A program made the translations under genes and the position numbers. Below the pieces are notes generated by a model that made no database searches, was not told where the DNA came from, and saw only the letters and a list, made by a program, of their open reading frames with translations. 64,000 nt of DNA, taken from the NCBI GenBank assembly GCA_036272935.1, contig DATAXP010000124.1, positions 41,665 to 105,664 of the forward strand, read 5' to 3'. The stretch's first letter is position 1. Each line of letters starts with the position of its first letter. Positions 34,559-42,218 of the stretch are shown here, one piece after another. This DNA is from DATAXP01 sp036272935 (GTDB taxonomy: Bacteria; Planctomycetota; Planctomycetia; Pirellulales; PNKZ01).

Positions 34559-37500
34559 GTGACACTGTCGGTCGAGCAACTTGGCAAGTCGCTGGTGACT
34601 TCCGGCTTCATGAAGGCCGACGAAGTGAAAGAACTTTTCAGCGAGCTCTCGGCCACGGGATCGGCGAAGGATGGCGCGGCCATCACCGCCGTGCTCGTGG
34701 CGCGCGGCATCCTCAACGAGTTCCAAAGCCGGCAGGTGCTCGAAGGGCGCGCGGCGGCGCTGGTGCTCGGCGACTACGTGATTCTCGACAAGATCGGCGC
34801 CGGCGGCATGGGGCAGGTGTTCAAGGCGCAGCACCGGCGCATGAAGCGCCTGGTGGCGATCAAGCTGCTGCCGCCTGCCATGCTCCGCAACGCCGAAGCG
34901 ATCAAGCGCTTCCAGCGCGAGGTGGAAGCCGCCGCCAAGCTCACGCATCCGAACATCGTCACCGCGCACGACGCCGGCGAGGTCAAGGGGATGCACTACC
35001 TGGTGATGGAATATGTCGCCGGCCGCGATCTGGGAGTGCTCGTCAAGGCGCGCGGCCCGCTGCCGGTCGACGAGGCGGTGAATTACATCCGCCAGGCTGC
35101 TGCCGGCCTGGCCTACGCCCACGGCAAGGGCGTGGTCCACCGCGACATCAAGCCGGCCAACCTACTGCTCGACAACGAGGGGACCGTGAAGATTCTCGAC
35201 ATGGGCTTGGCGCGGTTCGAGGAAACGGGCGTGGCCGATCATCAACTCACCAACACCGGGCAGGTGATGGGCACGGTCGACTACATGGCTCCCGAGCAGG
35301 CGTTCGACACCCGCCATGCCGACGCCCGCGCCGATATTTATTCCCTCGGCTGCTCGCTGTATCGGTTGCTGACGGCCGACAACGTGTTCGGCGGCGAGAC
35401 CGTGGTGCAGAAGATCCTCGCCCATCGCGAAGCACCGCCGCCGGATCTCAGCGCTCGCTGCACCGGGGCGTCGCCGCAGCTCGACGCGGTGTTCCGCCGC
35501 ATGATGGCCAAGAAGCCCGAGGATCGCTACCAGACGATGAACGAAGTGGTGGCGGCGCTCGACGGCGTGCGCAGCCCAAGCCTCAGCGGCTCGAGCGCCA
35601 CGTTCGCGGGACCGGTGTCGGGAACGATGGCCGACGACGGAGCGACCGCCATCTTCGGCAACCAGATGCTCAAATCGATCGACTCGGAAGGGCTGACCTT
35701 CGGCCGGATGCGCCCCGAGGTCAAAACCGATCCCAAGAGCGAGCTGTCGTTCAAGATCGACCCGACGCGCGTGGCTGCAAAACGCTTAGCGGCGGCGTCC
35801 ACGCCGCCTTGGAAGAATCGCAAGCTGCTCATCGGCGCCGGCGGCGCGTGGTTGTTCCTGCTGGCGCTGGGCGTGATCGTGGTGATCCGCAGCCGCAGCG
35901 GCGACGAGATTCAGCGGATCGAAGTCCCGCCGGGCGCGACGGTCGAAGTGAAGGAAGATCCAAGCCCACGGCCGGTCGTCCGTGGGCTTAGCGCCGATCG
36001 CACTAGCCCCGATCGCACGGTGGCCAATCGCACGGTGGCCGAGTATCTCGCCGCCCAGCCCGGGGCCCAGGTGCAATTCATCACGCCCGGCAACGCCACG
36101 GCGCGCGATCTGACGACGCAGGTTCCCAGCGAGGATTTTTCGATCACCTCCGTTGCCTTTCCCGGGCAGAAGAAGCCGCCGGCCGAAATCATCCGCCTGC
36201 TGCCGGAGCTGAAGCAACTGCGCAGGTTGAGGATGAACGGCTGCCAGATCATCGACAGCGACCTGGCCCCGCTCGGAAATCTGGGCCAGCTCGAAGTGCT
36301 CGATCTGACTGGTAATGACATCACCGCCACGGCGCTACTGATTCTCAGGAACCAGCGCAGCTTGCTCGAGCTTGATCTTCACAACACGAAGATTCCGCCC
36401 AAGTCGGCAGTTGCCTTCGCGCTGGCACAGCCGAAGCTGGAGGGCCTCGCATGCGACTGGGATGACGAGACACGCAGCACGTTCACCGCCCCGGCCACGC
36501 TCAAGTCGCTGCACATGGGCAGCGGCGTCGACGACAAGTTCGCCGCGCGCATCGGCTCATGGTCGAAATTGGAACGCCTTCAAATCGCGAGCAACAAGCT
36601 CACCGAGGCTGGCCTCAAGGAGATTTGCAAGCTGCGCGGATTGAAATACTTGCGGCTGGATTACTCGCCGATCGAGGACGCCTGGCTGGCAGCGCTGGTG
36701 CCGCTGGCGTTGCTCGATCGACTCGACCTATGTGGGACGAAGATCACCGACAAAGGACTAGAGAGCCTGGCAAAGCTGCCTCAACTGAAACACTTGTTGG
36801 TTCTGAACACCAAGGTCACCGGCCCCGGCGTCGAGAAGCTCAGCCGCGCCATGCCGGCGTGCCGGATCTGGTGGGACGGCGGCACCATCGACCCGAAAAT
36901 ACTGGCGAGCGGCCGGCGCGAGCCGGCCGGTAACCTACCGCAAGACCGGGAGGCTGGCGCCTCCCGCTCGCCAGGGCCGCGCCCCGCGATTGCCCCGTTC
37001 GATGCCAAACAAGCCCGCGCCGCTCAGGAAGCCTGGGCCGCGCACCTGGCGACGACGGTCGAGACGACGAACTCCGTCGGCGCGAAGATGCTGCTCATCC
37101 CGCCGGGCGAGTTCCTGATGGGGAGCACGCCCGAGCAGGTCGCGGCCAGCGGAATCCCGCCGTGGGAGGCCAAGTGGGAACTGCCGCAGCACCGGGTCAC
37201 GATCACCCGGCCATATCGGCTTGGCGCGACCGAAGTGACTGTCAGCCAGTTCAAGCAGTTCGTCGACGCGACCAAGTATGTCACCCAGGGAGAACAATTC
37301 GGCTTTGGCGATTCGGATAAGACCAAGGCCGACGACAAGGTGACGGCCGAGATGAAGCAGATGACCTGGCGCGCACCGGGCTACGTCGTCGGCGGCAATT
37401 CACCGGTAACCCAGGTCACCTGGAACGACGCCGTCGCCTTCTGCAACTGGCTCAGCGAGCGAGAAGGGCTGGCGCCGTGCTATTACCGAAAAAATGAAAA

Positions 37501-39424
37501 GTCGGGCTGGACGCTTGTTTCGCCGCCGGCTCCCCCAGCCCCTAACCTCCAGGCCCCAGCCCCCGCCTTCGGCTATCGTCTGCCGACCGAGGCGGAATGG
37601 GAATACGCCTGCCGCGCCGGCACGACCACCCAATATTCGTTCGGCAACGATCCTGCGCTGCTCGATCGATACGGCTGGTTTCAGAAGAATTCGGACAAGC
37701 AGGCTCAGCCGGTCGGCAAGAAGCTCGCCAATCCGTTCGGCCTGTTCGACATGCACGGCAACGTGCTGGAGTGGTGCCAGGACATGTTTGACGTGAATCT
37801 CTATGCGAACTCGCCGGTCGACGACCCGTTCCCAACCTCCGGCTATAACCACCTCCGGCGCGGCGGATGCTGGGCTTATCCTCCCAACGACTGTCGCTCG
37901 GCGCTCCGTGCTTCGGCCGGTGCGCACACCCGCTACTCGTTCTACGGCTTCCGCGTGCTGTGCATGAGCGTGGGTGCCACTGGCTCCGCCAGTGCCCCAC
38001 CGGCGGCCGCCGCGCTGCCCGAGATCAAGTCACCACGGCAATTGGCTGAGTGGGTCATCGGCCTGGGAGGCAAAATCCGCATCGAAGGCGACAAGTTGGT
38101 CGACAACGTCACCGCATTGCCGCGCGATATTCCCGCGACCGCGGCGCTCTCGCTCGAGCTCACCGGCATCAAGGGGTTTGACGACGCGCGGCTTGGGCAC
38201 CTGGCCACCGGTCCAAGGGCGGACCGCGTGTATCTCGCCGGCACTTCAGTTACCGGCGAGGGATTCGCGAAATTCCGTGGGAACAACATCCTCACTCTGG
38301 CTGTGGAGGGTTGTCCCATCACCTCGGCCGGTTGGGATTGCATCGTCGCGTTAGGGCAGATCGACCATTTGTATGCCGGAAATTGCCGGCTCGACGACCG
38401 GGCCGTCGCCCTGCTGGCCAAGCATACGGAGTTGACGGTGCTCGCCCTGGCACCGAATCCGATCACCGACGCGGCGCTGGCCAGCCTGAAGCCGTTGGCT
38501 AAACTCGAAAGGCTGTACCTGGACAGAGCCAAGATCACCGACGCGGGGTTGGCGCAGTTGCGCGGCATGAGCCGCTTGGAGACCCTCAGCGTCAAGGAGT
38601 GTGCGAGCATCACCGACACGGGCCTGGCCGCGCTCGAGCCGCTCGGATCGTTGACGTTGTTGAAGCTGCAAGGAACGAAGGTCACCGCCGCCGGCGTCGC
38701 CAAGCTGCAAAAGGTGCTGCCGAAGTGCAAAATCGAATGGGACGGGGCGGCTGCGTTGCCCGAGATCAAGTCGCCGCGGCAGTTGGCTGAGTGGGTCATC
38801 GGCCTGGGTGGGCAGATCGATATCGGCGGCATCACGTTCAAAGATGTCGCCAAGCTGCCGCGCGACATTCCCGCCACGGCATCGCTCGTGGTCAAGTTCA
38901 CCGACTTGAAAACGATCGGCGACGCGCAGCTCGCACACCTGGCCAGCGGGCCAGTATTGACCGGGCTTCAATTCACCAGCACTTCGATCACCGGCGAGGG
39001 GTTTGCCGGCTTCCGCGGAAAGGATTTTGACGGCGTCAGCTTCAACAATTGCCCAATTACGCCGGCCGGCTGGGATCGCGCAATGGCCTTGGGACGAATC
39101 GAGAAGCTCGGCGTCGCTTATTGCCGGCTCGACGACCGGGCCGTCGCCCTGCTCGCCACGCACAAAGAACTGACGACGCTTAACCTGGCAGGCAACCCGA
39201 TGACCGATGCGGGGCTGGCGCACCTCGGCGGCTTGGAACGGCTGCATTCGCTCGTGATTCCGGAAAACTCGCGGATCACCGATGCCGGCCTGGCGACGCT
39301 CGAATCGCTCAACTCGCTCGCCCACTTGGTCGTCACCAAAACCAAGGTCACCGCCGCCGGCGTGGCCAAGCTGCAAAAGGTGCTGCCGCAATGCAAGATC
39401 GAATGGGACGGGGCGGCGAAGTGA
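34559..39424 (+). CDS. Giant Ser/Thr kinase with LRR, FGE-sulfatase and duplicated LRR modules
   Basis: 1621 residues from GTG 34559 (GAGGGG 8 nt upstream). A planctomycete N-terminal helical domain is followed by the kinase at about residues 73-325: IGAGGMGQVF, VAIK, HRDIKPANLL, and LDMGLAR, where DMG replaces DFG. One TM segment (LLIGAGGAWLFLLALGVIVV) lies near 422-444. Leucine-rich repeats follow (535-770), then a formylglycine-generating/SUMF1-like domain (836-1135: RLPTEAEWEYACRAGT, HGNVLEWCQD), then two tandem LRR modules of about 235 residues each starting ALPEIKSPRQLAEWVIGLGG. It should be a membrane sensor kinase with an extracytoplasmic tail. Five palindromic or C-rich elements are inserted in frame at linkers. 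Confidence 0.9.
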   Translation: MTLSVEQLGKSLVTSGFMKADEVKELFSELSATGSAKDGAAITAVLVARGILNEFQSRQVLEGRAAALVLGDYVILDKIGAGGMGQVFKAQHRRMKRLVAIKLLPPAMLRNAEAIKRFQREVEAAAKLTHPNIVTAHDAGEVKGMHYLVMEYVAGRDLGVLVKARGPLPVDEAVNYIRQAAAGLAYAHGKGVVHRDIKPANLLLDNEGTVKILDMGLARFEETGVADHQLTNTGQVMGTVDYMAPEQAFDTRHADARADIYSLGCSLYRLLTADNVFGGETVVQKILAHREAPPPDLSARCTGASPQLDAVFRRMMAKKPEDRYQTMNEVVAALDGVRSPSLSGSSATFAGPVSGTMADDGATAIFGNQMLKSIDSEGLTFGRMRPEVKTDPKSELSFKIDPTRVAAKRLAAASTPPWKNRKLLIGAGGAWLFLLALGVIVVIRSRSGDEIQRIEVPPGATVEVKEDPSPRPVVRGLSADRTSPDRTVANRTVAEYLAAQPGAQVQFITPGNATARDLTTQVPSEDFSITSVAFPGQKKPPAEIIRLLPELKQLRRLRMNGCQIIDSDLAPLGNLGQLEVLDLTGNDITATALLILRNQRSLLELDLHNTKIPPKSAVAFALAQPKLEGLACDWDDETRSTFTAPATLKSLHMGSGVDDKFAARIGSWSKLERLQIASNKLTEAGLKEICKLRGLKYLRLDYSPIEDAWLAALVPLALLDRLDLCGTKITDKGLESLAKLPQLKHLLVLNTKVTGPGVEKLSRAMPACRIWWDGGTIDPKILASGRREPAGNLPQDREAGASRSPGPRPAIAPFDAKQARAAQEAWAAHLATTVETTNSVGAKMLLIPPGEFLMGSTPEQVAASGIPPWEAKWELPQHRVTITRPYRLGATEVTVSQFKQFVDATKYVTQGEQFGFGDSDKTKADDKVTAEMKQMTWRAPGYVVGGNSPVTQVTWNDAVAFCNWLSEREGLAPCYYRKNEKSGWTLVSPPAPPAPNLQAPAPAFGYRLPTEAEWEYACRAGTTTQYSFGNDPALLDRYGWFQKNSDKQAQPVGKKLANPFGLFDMHGNVLEWCQDMFDVNLYANSPVDDPFPTSGYNHLRRGGCWAYPPNDCRSALRASAGAHTRYSFYGFRVLCMSVGATGSASAPPAAAALPEIKSPRQLAEWVIGLGGKIRIEGDKLVDNVTALPRDIPATAALSLELTGIKGFDDARLGHLATGPRADRVYLAGTSVTGEGFAKFRGNNILTLAVEGCPITSAGWDCIVALGQIDHLYAGNCRLDDRAVALLAKHTELTVLALAPNPITDAALASLKPLAKLERLYLDRAKITDAGLAQLRGMSRLETLSVKECASITDTGLAALEPLGSLTLLKLQGTKVTAAGVAKLQKVLPKCKIEWDGAAALPEIKSPRQLAEWVIGLGGQIDIGGITFKDVAKLPRDIPATASLVVKFTDLKTIGDAQLAHLASGPVLTGLQFTSTSITGEGFAGFRGKDFDGVSFNNCPITPAGWDRAMALGRIEKLGVAYCRLDDRAVALLATHKELTTLNLAGNPMTDAGLAHLGGLERLHSLVIPENSRITDAGLATLESLNSLAHLVVTKTKVTAAGVAKLQKVLPQCKIEWDGAAK
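35791..35808. repeat. In-gene palindrome 1, before the kinase TM segment
   Basis: GGCGGCGT-CC-ACGCCGCC, a perfect 8-bp stem, is preceded by CGCTTA. It encodes an Ala-rich stretch (LAAASTPP) in the juxtamembrane linker. Confidence 0.6.
35962..35989. repeat. In-gene palindrome 2, after the kinase TM segment
   Basis: AAGCCCACGG (35962-35971) pairs with CCGTGGGCTT (35980-35989). It is followed by short repeats of GATCGCAC(G)GTGGCC, giving the Arg/Thr-rich SADRTSPDRTVANRTVA linker. Confidence 0.6.
36902..36974. repeat. In-gene three-way palindrome 3, between LRR and FGE domains
   Basis: CTGGCGAGCGG (36902-36912) pairs with CCGCTCGCCAG (36964-36974). Inside lie the hairpins GGCCGGC-GCGA-GCCGGCC and GGGAGGC-TGGC-GCCTCCC. 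The architecture equals the intergenic element at 11787-11850. It is translated as the linker GRREPAGNLPQDREAGASRS. Confidence 0.75.
37531..37565. repeat. In-gene C-rich micro-repeat 4, inside the FGE domain
   Basis: CCCCTAACCTCCAGGCCCCAG and neighbours resemble the intergenic string at 16171-16197. It encodes PPAPPAPNLQAPAPA in a loop just before FGYRLPTEAEWEYA. Confidence 0.55.
37970..37999. repeat. In-gene palindrome 5, between FGE and LRR module 2
   Basis: GTGGG-TGC-CACTGGC-TCC-GCCAGTG-C-CCCAC forms a hairpin with one bulge. It is translated as the linker VGATGSASAPP. Confidence 0.6.
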
Positions 39425-39432
39425 ACCACCAC

Positions 39433-39522
39433 GTTCTGGCATGGTCTCCCGACCATGCCAGTGCGGCCGACCGCAGGTCTCCTGCCCGTCGTTGACCGGC
39501 AGCACGGTCGGGAGACCGTGCT
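39433..39522. repeat. REP-like palindrome cluster upstream of the RAYT gene
   Basis: The hairpin TGGCATGGTC-TCCC-GACCATGCCA (39437-39460) is followed by TGCGG-CCGA-CCGCA, then AGCACGGTC-GGGA-GACCGTGCT (39501-39522). The first 50 bp are identical to 33305-33354. Confidence 0.82.
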
Positions 39523-39601
39523 GCAACAGGGCAAGACCCTGCTGCAACAGCTCAAGACCCTGCTGCAACAAGGCAAAACCATGCTGCAGCAGGGCAAAAC
39601 G
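39518..39601 (+). repeat. Four tandem 21-bp repeats before the RAYT gene
   Basis: Units start at 39518, 39539, 39560 and 39581, with consensus (G/C/A)TGCTGCAACAGGGCAAGACC. A partial fifth unit follows to about 39622. One frame reads as a heptad LLQQGKT repeat, but no start/stop arrangement convinces me it is a gene. Confidence 0.75.
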
Positions 39602-39627
39602 GGCAAGACCGTGCTAAAACAGTGGCC

Positions 39628-40173
39628 ATGGAATGCTATCGCATCCATGCCGAGGCCGCGGTCTATTTCGTGACCTACTCGGTCGTCGAGTGGCTCCCCG
39701 TATTTGTCTCCGAGGCGAGTTGCAAGATCGTCACGGACAGCTTGGCGTTCTGCCAAGAGCAGAAGCAGCTTCGCATCAACGCGTATGTCGTCATGCCGAC
39801 GCATATGCACTTGATCGTCTTCGATGCCCAGTGGGACAGCGAACGATTGGCAAGCACGTTGGCCGACTTTCGCAAGTACACCGGCCGGCAACTGAGCGAC
39901 TACTGCACGAAGCATGGTCCGAAGTGTTTCGTCGAGACCTTACGTGATCAGCCTGTCGCCGACCGCGAGCGCCGGTTCTGGCAACCAAGCCGCCATCCGG
40001 AAGCGGTTCAGACCGAACGATTTTGGCAACAGAAGATTGACTATCTTCACGACAATCCCTGTCGCAAGGGACTGGTGCGCCGCGCCGACCATTGGCGTTT
40101 TTCTTCCGCTGCCTGGCATCTTTCAGACGGTGCTAAGACGGTAGACGTGTCGCTTACGCCGATCACCTGGTGA
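39628..40173 (+). CDS. REP-associated tyrosine transposase (RAYT, Y1_Tnp)
   Basis: 181 residues from ATG 39628; a GTG two codons earlier is possible. The HUH motif is YVVMPTHMHLIVFDA near residue 55-65. The catalytic Tyr is in FRKYTGRQLSDY near residue 85-95. The FWQQKIDYLHDNPCRKGLVRR segment is the characteristic IS200/IS605-like RAYT C-terminal block. RAYTs are domesticated relatives of TnpA(IS200/605) that act on REP hairpins. Here REP-like palindromes lie on both sides (39433-39522 and 40199-40240, in opposite orientation). An 11-bp palindrome (40157-40179) spans the stop codon. Confidence 0.9.
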   Translation: MECYRIHAEAAVYFVTYSVVEWLPVFVSEASCKIVTDSLAFCQEQKQLRINAYVVMPTHMHLIVFDAQWDSERLASTLADFRKYTGRQLSDYCTKHGPKCFVETLRDQPVADRERRFWQPSRHPEAVQTERFWQQKIDYLHDNPCRKGLVRRADHWRFSSAAWHLSDGAKTVDVSLTPITW

Positions 40174-40240
40174 TCGGCGTGCTCCGGGGCGGAAGACCTG
40201 CGGTCGGGGGCGGGTGGCGCGGTCGGGAGACCGGCCACAA
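40157..40240. repeat. Palindrome at the RAYT 3' end plus inverted REP copy
   Basis: CGCCGATCACC (40157-40167) and GGTGATCGGCG (40169-40179) form a perfect palindrome across the RAYT stop codon. It is followed by GACCTGCGGTCGG and GCGGTCGGGAGACCGGCC, which match the reverse complement of the second half of the REP at 39433. Confidence 0.65.
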
Positions 40241-40515
40241 CAAAGAGCGGTGGTTCCACGGAATCAGCGAGCGCCCGGCGAAACCACACGCTTGGATGGT
40301 CCCCGAGAATATCGAGATTGCGAGAAGTTTCAACGTGTTTTGTAGGCCAGCCGCCCGGGCATTGTGGCGCTTGAAGTTACGCGCCGCGCCAAACCGCGAG
40401 GGGTGTCTATCAAAAATAAAACGAATCGCGGCGCGGCGAAAACTGGCACGTTCGCGAGCGTTTGTAGTAACTCCTTGCCCTCGGCGCGACAACATCGCGC
40501 AACGGCTAGCGGATC

Positions 40516-40618
40516 GAACCGCAGAGAGCGCAGAGGACGCAGGGTGGTCACAGAACGAATGCGATCCGTGGTCTTCTCTCGCCGGTCTTCTCCGCGTCCT
40601 CCGCGCTTTCTGCGGTTC
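40516..40618. repeat. ACCGCAGAGAG-type inverted repeat pair
   Basis: GAACCGCAGAGAGCGCAGAG starts the left arm (40516-40542), and 40590-40618 is its near-perfect reverse complement (3-4 mismatches in about 28). The 47-bp interior shows no gene. Confidence 0.75.
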
Positions 40619-40695
40619 AATGCGTCACGGCTAGGATGTGGCCATCGACGCGCGCTGTTGCCAGTGATACGATTGCCGCGGCGGGCTTGCACGTT

Positions 40696-40750
40696 GTAGC
40701 ACGGTCTCTCGACCGTGCTACCATCTTGGCATGGTCGGGAGACCATGCCA
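40696..40750. repeat. Two REP-like hairpins upstream of hemQ
   Basis: GTAGCACGGTC-TCTC-GACCGTGCTAC is followed by TGGCATGGTC-GGGA-GACCATGCCA and then CAACA. The second is the same stem as in the copies at 33309 and 39437, with the loop read from the other strand. It ends 24 bp before the hemQ start. Confidence 0.8.
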
Positions 40751-40774
40751 CAACAAGGATCGCACAAACCCATC

Positions 40775-41644
40775 ATGTCGCACGGCACCACTTCGCACTC
40801 TGGCCACGCAGCCCCCGAGGCATCGAACGAAGTTTCGCTGCGCCCCAGCGAGGGGTGGCATTGTCAGCACATCTTCTATCGGTTCGATCGTGCCGCGCTG
40901 CGGCAGTTGGTGCCGGCCGAAATTCAGGCCGGCCGAGACGAGTTGATCGCCGTGCTCGACCCAAGCGGCGCCGAGTCGCCGGCACGGCTGCAAACGAGTG
41001 TCGTCAGTGGTCACAAGGCCGACTTCGGCGTGATGATGCTCGATGCCGACCCGCTGAAGCTCGATGCCGTGCATCAGCGGCTGCTGGCCAGTCCGCTGGG
41101 CGGCGTGCTGGTGCCGATGTATTCGTTCGTATCGCTGACCGAGGTGTCGGAGTATGTGCCGTCGCCCGAGCAGTACGGCAAGCGGCTCGTCGAGGAAGGT
41201 GAAGACCCGAATGGTGCAGCCTACAAAGCGAAGATGAAGGCTTACGAGGCGCGGGAAGAGATGATGCGCCGGCAACGGCTCACGCCCGACCTGCCGCCGT
41301 GGCCGAGCACTTGTTTCTACCCAATGAACAAGAAGCGCAAGGTGGGCGAGAACTGGTTCACGCTGCCGCTGGAGGATCGCCACAAGCTGATGGCCGAGCA
41401 CGGCCGCAGCGGCATGAAGTTCGCCGGCCGGGTGACGCAGCTTATCACGGTGGCCGTGGGGCTAGACGACTGGGAATGGGGCGTGACGCTGTGGGCGCGG
41501 AACCCCGAGTTCCTGAAAGAGATCGTCTACAAGATGCGGTTCGACGAGGCGAGCGCCCGCTACGCCGAGTTCGGCCCGTTCTACACCAGCTACGTGATGC
41601 CCGCCGGCGAGATGCTCGACCACTGCCGGATCGCGCGGCGGTAG
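40775..41644 (+). CDS. hemQ: HemQ-type chlorite dismutase family protein (coproheme decarboxylase)
   Basis: The start at 40775 excludes the upstream REP hairpin and gives 289 residues. The N-terminal ferredoxin-like half has EGWHCQHIFYRFDR and HKADFGVMMLDADPLKL. The C-terminal half carries CFYPMNKKRKVGENWF, with the Tyr used by HemQ, and LMAEHGRSGMKFAGRVTQLI, with the candidate proximal heme His. GLDDWEWGVTLWARNP and FDEASARYAEFGPFY complete the family. It should decarboxylate coproheme III to heme b in the coproporphyrin-dependent pathway. A charged insert (about residues 145-170, GEDPNGAAYKAKMKAYEARE) is longer than in Bacillus. No other heme genes are adjacent. Confidence 0.9.
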   Translation: MSHGTTSHSGHAAPEASNEVSLRPSEGWHCQHIFYRFDRAALRQLVPAEIQAGRDELIAVLDPSGAESPARLQTSVVSGHKADFGVMMLDADPLKLDAVHQRLLASPLGGVLVPMYSFVSLTEVSEYVPSPEQYGKRLVEEGEDPNGAAYKAKMKAYEAREEMMRRQRLTPDLPPWPSTCFYPMNKKRKVGENWFTLPLEDRHKLMAEHGRSGMKFAGRVTQLITVAVGLDDWEWGVTLWARNPEFLKEIVYKMRFDEASARYAEFGPFYTSYVMPAGEMLDHCRIARR

Positions 41645-41651
41645 GGTGGAG

Positions 41652-42218
41652 CTATGGCTGATCGCCTCGGTGTGCAGTCAGGCATTGTTCCAAGGCGTCG
41701 AGCGTGCCCAGATTGGTGGCCCAGCGGCGCATGTAGGTTTCGTCCAACTCGCCTTGTGTGAAGAGAATGTCGTCGATATCGGCAAGATCGCGTTTGCGGC
41801 GGGCGAGCAGTTTCAACAGGATCAAGTCCTCGGGACTCACCAGCCAAACCGCGAGGCCGTCGACATCGATTTGCCGTTTTCTTTCGAGCAGCGATTGTTG
41901 AAAGTTGCACTCGGCCAAGAACAGGTCGATGTCGACCCCGCGATCGGCAACATAGCGTCGCAGCTTTACGACCGGCATCCCGGCAACCTGATCGACCCAG
42001 CCGGTTGTGTACGGCTCGGGAACGGTGTACCCCATTTCCATCACTGATCGATACAGTTCTGGAAGCGACCCACGAGGCAGGGCGATCGTAAAGTCCACGT
42101 CGTAGGTCGGCCGCGGAATTCCGTATGTCCGCACGGCAATGCCCCCGATGACGGCGTAACGAACGCCGAGCCGTTCGAACAGCTCGACAAAGTCCCGCAG
42201 GGCCGCAGAGACGCTCAT
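41652..42218 (-). CDS. Nucleotidyltransferase-fold protein (DUF6036/AbiEii-like)
   Basis: 188 residues. YAVIGGIAVRTYGIPRPTYD is the minimal nucleotidyltransferase signature GG-x9-DxD (VDFTIALPRG), with the third acid in VDIDLFLAEC near residue 95 and AVWLVSPEDLILLKLLARRK after it. It lacks other domains. The start codon overlaps the stop of the preceding small gene by 4 bp (ATGA). Such pairs resemble type IV or MNT-type toxin-antitoxin systems, in which the transferase modifies a target or its partner. Which of the two would be the toxin cannot be told here. Confidence 0.8.
   Translation of the reverse strand: MSVSAALRDFVELFERLGVRYAVIGGIAVRTYGIPRPTYDVDFTIALPRGSLPELYRSVMEMGYTVPEPYTTGWVDQVAGMPVVKLRRYVADRGVDIDLFLAECNFQQSLLERKRQIDVDGLAVWLVSPEDLILLKLLARRKRDLADIDDILFTQGELDETYMRRWATNLGTLDALEQCLTAHRGDQP

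Larger units (their letters stand above)
40174..40774. other. Gene-free repeat-rich region between RAYT and hemQ
   Basis: 600 bases with no supported gene. It holds the RAYT downstream palindromes, an AT-richer unclassified stretch (about 40300-40500), the ACCGCAGA hairpin pair (40516-40618) and two REP hairpins just before hemQ. Confidence 0.7.

Noticed and set aside
39455..39673. A 72-codon frame reading the 21-bp repeats as LLQQGKT heptads
   Set aside because: No ribosome site, starts inside a REP hairpin and overlaps the RAYT start; the repeat better explains the frame.
40170..40634. A 154-codon plus-strand frame after the RAYT gene
   Set aside because: Runs through two repeat types, has no motif or ribosome site.
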